Below are positions 51,106 through 58,900 of a stretch of 64,000 nucleotides of DNA, piece after piece. The stretch comes from Ravibacter sp037191015 (GTDB lineage: Bacteria; Bacteroidota; Bacteroidia; Cytophagales; Spirosomataceae): contig JBBCKD010000021.1 of assembly GCA_037191015.1 (NCBI GenBank), forward strand, positions 186,001 through 250,000, in the 5' to 3' direction. A model generated the notes under the pieces. It ran no database searches. It was given only the letters and a program-made list of their open reading frames with translations, and was not told the origin of the DNA. A program made the position numbers and the translations under genes. Each line of letters starts with the position of its first letter. Within the stretch, counting starts at the first letter, position 1.

Positions 51106-52482
51106 TCAAAATCTTAAGGACAATTTATTTAGAATAAGATCTTTAGTTTCCTGCTCGGATTTACCCCAATAGTGAGTATGAGAAAGAAATGGAATCAAAG
51201 GTCTGGAACGGCTGTTCAGCGGAAAGTTATGTATTCCCGGCCCCAGCTTCTCAATGGCCCCGCCTACATGATCGTTTTTAAAAAAAATATTATTCCATCG
51301 AGTCATTGAAAACGGGGCGGCATGATTAAGGTTTCGATCTTCATTTTTCTTTAAGGGGTAAGAAAAGAAACTTTCCCCACGATCGTTTTTTTCCATAGTG
51401 GGTGGGCAGGTAGGAAATTCTCTTTGAGCTTTTTTGTCATCAATCGAATATTCTTTACTTGACAACAGAAGGTCTACATAGGCCAGTGGGCTGCCTAGGG
51501 TAATAAAGTCGGAAATTTTCCAGGATTCGGGATGCCCTAGTTGAGAGGACCAGAAACTGAACTGTTGATTTGTAAAATTTTGCCTGTCTTTTTCGGTATT
51601 CGAATCGTTCCCCCCCTGTTGATTTTGTAAAAGATTATCAGCTTCCGACTCAATAGGCTCAAGCACTGTTCTATCTATTTTGGGAAATTGACTACTTTTT
51701 TTTATCCAGAACAGGTTGATCAAATCATAAGCGATTACAGAACCGAGGCTATGTCCGACAACAATAACCCTGTCGTATCGATCGCTCCCGTCAGAATACT
51801 TTTCATGGAGCTTTTCCAGTAACTTCAGACCGGCTGAGCGAATTTTCTGCCGGGCAGCAATATTTTGTGGCCGTGGGGTCAGATAGGTAACTACGTCACC
51901 CAGGTATTTCACCAGGAAGAAGTTGATATATCCCAATAATAAGCTAAAAAAGACACCCCCTGTAAATTTAAGGATCAAAAAGACATCGGTTTGGGATTTC
52001 AGGTTGGTAAATTGTTGAATTTTGTCCAGAAAGTTGCTTGATCCGGCCTGCCTGGAAAATTCAAAGATATCACTTAAAAAGAATCCCAAAAGAGCTAGCA
52101 GGGCGATTGCAGCTGTCCAGGCAAAGAAATAGATAGGCCGCAGCCGTGCAGGAACGCTGGCGGGTGAGCGTATGAACAGCATCCTGATCCATTTTCCAAC
52201 GTCTCCCAGTTTGGTATCGCTCATTAGATGAGCCCAATAGAATTCATAATAATCGGTCTTAAAAGCATATCTGTGTTCATTTGCGGTAAGGCGACGCAGT
52301 TCGAAACTATCACTCAGCAAATCCGGCTTGCTATAATATTTTGGCTTATTGCTGTTTTGTATGGCTGGAGTTATCTGATCTACAAAGTCTCTCAATGTAG
52401 TCATTGGGCGTTGCTCACCCATTCCATGGATAACAACTACCGCCTGTCGACGTATATCTGGTTTCTTTGAGCTGGAGGGCAT
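51106..52482 (-). CDS. Membrane-embedded alpha/beta hydrolase
   Basis: 458 residues without a signal peptide. Oxyanion-type HGMGEQ (19-24) at the N-terminus and nucleophile elbow GHSLGS (243-248, Ser245) define an alpha/beta hydrolase; SHTHYW near residue 438 may supply the His. Unusually, two strong membrane spans (about 119-140 and 168-191) are inserted between the first strand and the elbow, so the enzyme is tethered to the inner membrane with the active site probably cytosolic. A lipase or esterase acting on membrane lipids is possible. It is a single gene, convergent with the T9SS gene. Confidence 0.7.
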   Translation of the reverse strand: MPSSSKKPDIRRQAVVVIHGMGEQRPMTTLRDFVDQITPAIQNSNKPKYYSKPDLLSDSFELRRLTANEHRYAFKTDYYEFYWAHLMSDTKLGDVGKWIRMLFIRSPASVPARLRPIYFFAWTAAIALLALLGFFLSDIFEFSRQAGSSNFLDKIQQFTNLKSQTDVFLILKFTGGVFFSLLLGYINFFLVKYLGDVVTYLTPRPQNIAARQKIRSAGLKLLEKLHEKYSDGSDRYDRVIVVGHSLGSVIAYDLINLFWIKKSSQFPKIDRTVLEPIESEADNLLQNQQGGNDSNTEKDRQNFTNQQFSFWSSQLGHPESWKISDFITLGSPLAYVDLLLSSKEYSIDDKKAQREFPTCPPTMEKNDRGESFFSYPLKKNEDRNLNHAAPFSMTRWNNIFFKNDHVGGAIEKLGPGIHNFPLNSRSRPLIPFLSHTHYWGKSEQETKDLILNKLSLRF

Positions 52483-52671
52483 ACGTAAATAATAGGGTTA
52501 ATAACAGTTTAGACACCAACGTTAGGGAAATTTAATCGAACATTATATATATGTAGATTAAATTTAGGTTTTTTGAATTCAGACCTGATGCACTGCAGTG
52601 TTTCTCTCCGGGGCGCAGCTTTAAGTTACAGTAGCTACCTCAGGCTGAGTTTCAGCAAACTCCTGTTTTCC

Positions 52672-53151
52672 TTAATGCTGCATTTCAAAAGTAACCGTTA
52701 CATTTCCCGTACCCAATGCCGATTCCAGACCCGACGGATCATTTACAACGCCTAATTTTGTGTAGCTGTAAGACGTGGAAAAGGTTTTATAAAATAAGAC
52801 CAGTGTTTTTGAACCATATAACATCAGGTCGCCGTTCTTTATGGTTCCCGGGTTTGACGAATTTGCGGGGAGACTTTTGGGCAGGTCGTAATATTTTTCG
52901 TTTCTATTCAGTTCGATCATATCGATCGTCAACGGCAGCAGCTTTTCAAAAGCTTTCGCCGTATTATTATCCGTAAGTGTAGCTGAAAAAGTTTTCGACC
53001 CCACCTTAATATTGATATTATTGCCCGTCATATTAATTTCGTTATTCTCCTGATTATTTTCCTGGTTAATGACGTTATCCTGTTTGTCGCAGGACGAGGC
53101 AATATGGCACAATACAGATAAAAGTATTGTTGCTAAAAACGGGTGTCTCAT
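52672..53151 (-). CDS. Cyclophilin-like-fold lipoprotein
   Basis: 159 residues, lipobox IASSC (Cys21), an Asn-rich linker, then a cyclophilin-like domain: INIKVGSKTFSATLTDNNTAKAFEKLLPLTIDMIELNRNEKYYDLP, GTIKNGDLMLYGSKTLVLFYKTFSTSYSYTKLG and GNVTVTFEM. These bacterial cyclophilin-like proteins are commonly encoded in small redox/AraC clusters; isomerase activity is not expected. It lies 5 nt after the hydrolase gene, in one leftward unit with the acetyltransferase. Confidence 0.8.
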   Translation of the reverse strand: MRHPFLATILLSVLCHIASSCDKQDNVINQENNQENNEINMTGNNINIKVGSKTFSATLTDNNTAKAFEKLLPLTIDMIELNRNEKYYDLPKSLPANSSNPGTIKNGDLMLYGSKTLVLFYKTFSTSYSYTKLGVVNDPSGLESALGTGNVTVTFEMQH

Positions 53152-53156
53152 AGCTG

Positions 53157-54266
53157 CTATTTTAAATGCTCTTTGAAAAAGACGTCCAATTTACCAAAAG
53201 GGATAACGCTTACTTTGTCGTAAAGGTCGACATGGTCTGCACCAGGTACGATTACCAATTCTTTCGGCTGGGAAGCCATCTTATACGCATCTTCGGAATA
53301 ATAGCGGGAATGCGCATTCTCTCCCGCAATCAGCATGATCGCACGCGGCGAGACCATTTCAATGTTTGCGTACATCGGGAAACTAAAAAACGACATTGGG
53401 GTTGTAGCTGTCCAGGCCGTAGTAGAGTTGATGGATCTTGGATGGAAACCACGCGGCGTTCTGTAGTAGTCATAGAAAGCAGCCAGAACAGGATCGGGAT
53501 TATCGGGCAATATTTCGGGAAGTATGCGTTCTCCTTTTAACAGATTCCCGCCTTCATCAAAAGGAACTTCATGGAAACCTATCGCAGAGCCCCCGTTTTC
53601 CGCGTCTTCCCAACGTTGCCGGCTTACGTAGTCCATCACTTTTTGCCGCTGTTCCATTGTATAGCCATCCTTATAACTACGGCTGATACTGCGGGACATA
53701 TCATACATTGAAGTAGTTGCTACCGCTTTGATCCGCGAATCGCCTGAAGCGGCTGTCAGCGCCATTCCGGCCAGGCCGCAAACCCCCACTGCGCCGATGC
53801 GGCTGCGATCCACCGAAGGCAGCAGGCCTATGTAGTCCACTGCCGCGCTGTAGTCTTCGCTAAAAATATCGGGAGAGGCAACATTACGGACTTCTCCGCC
53901 GCTTTCACCTGTAAACGAAGGGTCAAAAGCCAATGTTACATATCCTCTGGCAGCCAATTCGTTGGCATAAAGACCGGACGACTGTTCTTTTACCGCTCCG
54001 AACGGTCCGCTGACGATCAATGCCGGAAGCTTTTTATCTCCTGTATCTTCAGGCGTATATAAATCGCCCGCAACTGTAATCCCGTATCTGTTTTTGAAAG
54101 TTACTTTTTCACGTGTGACCTTATCACTCAATCCAAAAGTATATTGTTCTGTTCTCGCTGCATCGTTCATCTGGTCAGAATTTTGATTGCTTGTGTTCTG
54201 AGTGCATGACTGCGCTGAAAACAACAGAGCTGTAACTGCTAATATTGACAATTCTCTCATCCTCAT
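53157..54266 (-). CDS. Alpha/beta hydrolase lipoprotein (YcjY/dienelactone hydrolase-like)
   Basis: 369 residues from the Met at 54266; the longer ORF would overlap the acetyltransferase, while this start gives a lipobox (SAQSC, Cys21). Hydrolase features are YGITVAGDLYTPED, PALIVSGPFGAVKEQSSGLYANELAARGYVTLAFDPSFTGES, an elbow VGVCGLAGMA whose nucleophile position is Cys rather than Ser (as in dienelactone-hydrolase-type enzymes), LIAGENAHSRYYSEDAY, and the His in PGADHVDLYD. Substrate unknown. It is in one unit with the cyclophilin-like and acetyltransferase genes. Confidence 0.8.
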   Translation of the reverse strand: MRMRELSILAVTALLFSAQSCTQNTSNQNSDQMNDAARTEQYTFGLSDKVTREKVTFKNRYGITVAGDLYTPEDTGDKKLPALIVSGPFGAVKEQSSGLYANELAARGYVTLAFDPSFTGESGGEVRNVASPDIFSEDYSAAVDYIGLLPSVDRSRIGAVGVCGLAGMALTAASGDSRIKAVATTSMYDMSRSISRSYKDGYTMEQRQKVMDYVSRQRWEDAENGGSAIGFHEVPFDEGGNLLKGERILPEILPDNPDPVLAAFYDYYRTPRGFHPRSINSTTAWTATTPMSFFSFPMYANIEMVSPRAIMLIAGENAHSRYYSEDAYKMASQPKELVIVPGADHVDLYDKVSVIPFGKLDVFFKEHLK

Positions 54267-54273
54267 TTCCTGT

Positions 54274-54834
54274 TTAAATTGTTTTAACAGTTCTTGCGGG
54301 AATACCGCCTGCAATAGTATTGTCGGGGACATCTTTTGAAACGACTGCTCCTGCGGCCACCACTGCATTTTCGCCTACGGTCACCCCCGGAAGAATAGTT
54401 GCATTTGCTCCGATCCATGCGTTCCTTTTGATATGAATATGGCCCGGAACAAGTGATTGCCTGTCTTCAGGAGATATGGGATGTCCCTCTGATAACAGAC
54501 TGACCTTAGGCGCTATCAGCACGTTATCTTCTATGGTGATACCGCCCAGGTCAAGGAAGATGCAATCGAAATTGATAAATACATTTTTACCGATTTTGGT
54601 GTTCTTTCCGTAGTTGATATATAGAGGAGTAAACAAAGTTGTACTTTCATCTATTTCGCTACCTGTAATCCGGCTCAACAGACTCCTGATCTCTGCCGGA
54701 TCGGAGGAGCTGTTCATCTGTACCAGTAATTTCTTTGTCGCGAATGAAGCCTCCCGCATTTTGTATGCGTCATGGTCCCGGGGTGAAATGGTTTCTCCGT
54801 TTTTCAGCCGCTCGAAAATATTTTTTGTTTGCAT
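54274..54834 (-). CDS. Maltose/galactoside-type sugar O-acetyltransferase
   Basis: About 186 residues from MQTKNIFERLKNGE; the ORF opens 12 nt earlier. An N-terminal Mac-type helical domain is followed by a left-handed beta-helix of hexapeptide repeats (TKIGKNVFINFDCIFLDLGGITIEDNVLIAPKVSLLSEGHPIS; HIKRNAWIGANATILPGVTVGENAVVAAGAVVSKDVPDNTIAGGIPAR). The catalytic His of the family lies in SEGHPIS. It transfers acetyl from acetyl-CoA to a sugar hydroxyl; physiological substrates of these enzymes are usually unclear. It overlaps no gene and ends 8 nt before the hydrolase start. Confidence 0.85.
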   Translation of the reverse strand: MQTKNIFERLKNGETISPRDHDAYKMREASFATKKLLVQMNSSSDPAEIRSLLSRITGSEIDESTTLFTPLYINYGKNTKIGKNVFINFDCIFLDLGGITIEDNVLIAPKVSLLSEGHPISPEDRQSLVPGHIHIKRNAWIGANATILPGVTVGENAVVAAGAVVSKDVPDNTIAGGIPARTVKTI

Positions 54835-54871
54835 AGTTTCTCTCAAAAAGACAGCACAAAATTAAAGAGAA

Positions 54872-54899
54872 AGCCCCGCAGCGGCTTTGCTGCGAGGCT
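54872..54899 (-). terminator. Terminator of the AraC-family gene
   Basis: AGCCCCGCAGC / GCTGCGAGGCT form an 11-bp stem with one mismatch and a 6-nt loop. On the minus strand it is followed by TTTCTCTTTAATTTT. It separates the AraC gene from the acetyltransferase unit. Confidence 0.65.
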
Positions 54900-54925
54900 C
54901 AAATAACTTTACTGAAAAGCTCAAT

Positions 54926-55747
54926 TTATATCTCTGTGGGCGCTACACCATACTGCTTTTTAAAAGCTGTGGAAAAATGCGAAGGATTTTTAAAACCCAC
55001 TTCCACATAGACGTCCTGTACCTTTTTTCCTTCTTCCTTCAATTTTATATAAGCGGCTTCCAAACGTTTTTTTATCAACCATTTCTGAGGAGTGAGAGGA
55101 CTTATTTTTTTGAAATCCCGTTTAAAAGTAGCAAGGCTCCGCCCGGTGTAGGCCGCGATCTGTTCCATTGAAAGATCGTCCGTATAATTTTCGTTCAGGA
55201 ATTCCAGCAGGTCCATTTTCCACGGCTCTGTAAAATCGAACAGCACCGGATAGAAGATATCAGAATTGTTTAACAGGGCATGAATCCCTTCCATCAGCTT
55301 CAGATGGGCCACTCCTTCGGTAGGTTTTACCTGGTCGTCAAAATAGGGTGTAAGCGATTGGAACAGGCTTTTAATGTCTGCGCGAGGCTCGATCCTGAAT
55401 ACATTGTCTTCCGGTATGGAAACATTTTTCGGGATACCGGCTTTGTTCAACCGGCTGTAAAACTCACGCAAAACATTGCGTTTGAAGGTGAGCGAAATTC
55501 CCTTATACAATTCCTCGCCTTTACTGTTTTTATACATCGTAATGCGGTGGTTGCGCCGGATAAATGCGCATTCTCCCGCTTGTATGACGATTTCCCGGTC
55601 CCTGTCCCCGATTACCTGCTCCCCGGAATACAGGTAAACCAGGGTATGTTCCGGGGTGGCATGGATACACTTTTCGCTGTAATCGGTAAAGCAGGACAGG
55701 AATATACCCGAGTAACTGACGGTTTTTAATTTATCTACGTGTTTCAT
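54926..55747 (-). CDS. AraC-family transcriptional regulator
   Basis: 273 residues from MKHVDKLKTVSYSG at 55747; the upstream extension has no family match. The N-terminal half is a cupin-like sensor (TPEHTLVYLYSGEQVIGDRDREIVIQAGECAFIRRNHRITMYKN). The C-terminal 100 residues are two helix-turn-helix motifs (LSMEQIAAYTGRSLATFKRDFKK and VQDVYVEVGFKNPSHFSTAFKKQYGVAP). It probably controls the neighbouring acetyltransferase, hydrolase and cyclophilin-like unit; the inducer is unknown. Confidence 0.85.
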   Translation of the reverse strand: MKHVDKLKTVSYSGIFLSCFTDYSEKCIHATPEHTLVYLYSGEQVIGDRDREIVIQAGECAFIRRNHRITMYKNSKGEELYKGISLTFKRNVLREFYSRLNKAGIPKNVSIPEDNVFRIEPRADIKSLFQSLTPYFDDQVKPTEGVAHLKLMEGIHALLNNSDIFYPVLFDFTEPWKMDLLEFLNENYTDDLSMEQIAAYTGRSLATFKRDFKKISPLTPQKWLIKKRLEAAYIKLKEEGKKVQDVYVEVGFKNPSHFSTAFKKQYGVAPTEI

Positions 55748-55910
55748 TGCTGCGACCTGCCGGCCTTTTGTTAATCCGGTACAAAAGTAAGCACTATATC
55801 GCCGGCAATCTTTACTGTGCAGCTCATTTGACTTTGCTGACAGGCTCAATTTCAACGGAACGCAGTTCCCGGGAACCCGCTATTCGCTATAACCGGGATA
55901 TTCAGGCGCC

Positions 55911-58900
55911 TTATCCTTTCAGTACCAAAAACAGCTTTTCCGTCGTTTTGCCGTATTTCGGGTCCAAATACCCAAAGTGAGAAACCTGCTCTCCGGGATC
56001 GCAGATGTAGTATTGATCCGGACTCAGGTTTACCTTGTTCGAAATCTCATTTTTCCGGAAAATGGCGCTTTGCAGGGGGACTACGGAATCGTTATATTCT
56101 CCTTTGAAAATGGCCCGGTCCACGATGAGCTCATCCAGAAGCTTTTTAAAGAGTTTCCTTTTGGGCTCATAGTTGGAGGTAAACACGAAATATTTCCCCG
56201 CTGATTGCGATTTGGCGTTCAATTCCCGCAAAACTTCACTCTCTTCTTCCTGGTCGTTGATGCCCGGCAATTGTACGACACCCATCGAAATGGCTTTGAT
56301 AGCCGACAGGATCATCGGGATAACGGGAGCGGTCAGCCCGAATGTAAACCGTGCTACATTTGTGGTAAAATTGAACAGGCTTTCCCAGTTTTCTTTCGAA
56401 GCCATTTTGGTCCCTTGGTTAGGTGTGCCGCACATAATCAGTTTTTGAAGTACAAACGGGCTCTTATCGTTACTCCATTGATGCTCGAAAAGATAACGGG
56501 CAACCAGGCCGCCCCGGCTTTTGGCGATGACGGTACAGGACTTTTGATCAAGCTTCCAATCACGCACGAGGGAGGCTATTTCGGCAGCATTTTTTTGAAT
56601 TCCGTGAAATATGCTCGGATGGTTAAAAACGATGACGTAGTTACAATGCCGTTCCGACAGCATGGTACGGCTCTCAGGTACGGTTAACAGTTCGTCGAAT
56701 CCCTTTTCAATCGATCCGAACAAACCGTGAAAACACAGCAGGACGGCCTTATTTGATTTCCGGATGTCTTCGAAGATTTTATCACGGGTACCCTGGTCGA
56801 TCAGCCGGATATCGGTCCAGCCGGACTGCGTCGAAAATGCTTTCTGATTAAGGTCATAAATGAGGATTTCATACTTGCCGTCTCCAAGCGGTTCCGCCAG
56901 CTTTTCTATGTCCTTCGGCTTGATCAATGCATCGGCGACTTTAGGCGCCACCCACTTCACTACCTTAACAACAATTTTTTTGAACAGGCCGCCGCCGCGC
57001 AGGCCGCCGCCGTGCGCCGCCGAACCGGAAGCCAGTGTTTTTAGCTCATAATGATTGGTATGGGAACCGGCAGACACACTCCGGCTTTTCGCCGGATCGT
57101 TGAACTGCCACCTTACGATGATATCGTCATCGAAATATTCTTCCAGCAGGATCGCGGAGTGAATTTGGAGATCGCCATGGGACTGCAGATCGATGGAAAT
57201 ATCCGGCAGACCAAAGCCCCGGCCTGACGAAAGGGGTATTTCCAGTTCTATTTCATCGATAAAGTAACCTTTGTCCCCGAATCCGTCTTTATAGGAGGTT
57301 GTTTTTATGATATTAAATTCCTGGTTTGTGCTGGTGATCAGTACGTTGGCAATATCACCTTTCAGCTGGTAGGAGTCGAATCCCGGTAACGAGCCCTGAT
57401 TCCTGAAACCGGGAATAGTGCTTTTATTGAGATTATATGTGCTGGTAAGCGTCGTTTTGAGAAATTCCGAAGCCTGTTCCGAATTGACCAGCTGCAGTAC
57501 AAAGTCGGGATTCGATCCCAGGTCAAACTCTTCTTCGCTTTCAAAGTCGATATTCCGGTACTCGGATAGCTTTTCATCCAGGTATACCAACTGATTGATC
57601 TCAGTGATAAGCATTTCCTGGATGTCCTTGTCCAGATCCCGGCTGTTGTTTGCCGCAATGCTTCTTCCTAAATAGGCATTAAAAATGCCGCCGAGAAACC
57701 AGTTCCTCCTCTCCGGCGCTTTCCTGGCGGGACCGGAAAGGAGCTTAGCGATCTTTTGGGGCGCATAGGCCGGATCGGAAACCGCCTCATAGGCCCGTAA
57801 CGTTCCCTGGCCATAGTACTCCTTGTAGCCCCGGTTTTTGTCGGCAGATTCGAAGATGGCCGTCCGTACAATCTCTGCCTTCTTCCATCGCTGGGATCCT
57901 GCAATATTTTCCAGTTCGGTATTATATTTCTGGATGTACAGCGCCGCCGCCGCCGCTATCTGCGGCGTCGCGCTCGATGTTCCCCCTCCGGACCTGACGA
58001 AATAGGAATAACGATTTGAACTGTCTTTTTCAATTTTGTTGAAAAAAGGGACGTTCGGCGTATAGGCTGCCACGCAGGTCGGTAAAGCGGATTCGGGGCC
58101 ATAGCATGACTGCATATAGCGGCCGCCTGCCGCCCGCGTTTCCGGGGTATTGAACCGGTTCAGGTAGGGCCTCTGGGTAAAAGTGACGCCAACCGCAGCG
58201 ATCACGCGGTCATAACGGGCAGGATATAGTATTTTATCGGGCAAAAGCCTTCCGGCGCCCTGGGAGAAGCTATTGCTCCCTGCGGAAACCAGGACGACTC
58301 CGGCTTCGTACGCATCATTGACAACAGAGGCCATGACTTTGCTGGGCAGGCCGGCCATCGACATGGTAATTACGTCACAGCCCTGCTCGATGCAATATCT
58401 CACTGCTTTCGCAAAATTCTCTCCGGACAGCAGGGCGACCGACTCGCTGATTTTTACCGGTAGAATCCTGGCGTAGGGAATTGCGCCGAAAAAGCCCTGA
58501 AACGCATTGTCGGTCGTCTCGAAATCGATCCATCGCCCTGCCAGGAGCGAGGCCGTCGCATTTCCATGCCCTTGCTGTTCTCCGATCGCTATTTTGACAT
58601 CTTTATCAAAAGCATCCGAATCGCTTCCCAATAACCTGAAGGTTTTTCCGTCCAGGAGATTGACGGGTAAGCTCGGATGATTATTGATTATCCCGGTGTC
58701 GATATGCCCGATCTTAACAAGGTAATCCGGGCCGTCATAGTTTCGTTTTCCCAGCCTGATTCCCGGAAAAACTTCCTCGTTCGCTTTTTTGAGGCCGCTG
58801 TGGCGATCATCGAGGTGCCAGATGAAAGGATTGAGCGGATAATCGTCGCCAGGCCTGGGGTAGGTGTCAAGGTAACCGTCGTCGGCGCCCCGGGTAGGAG

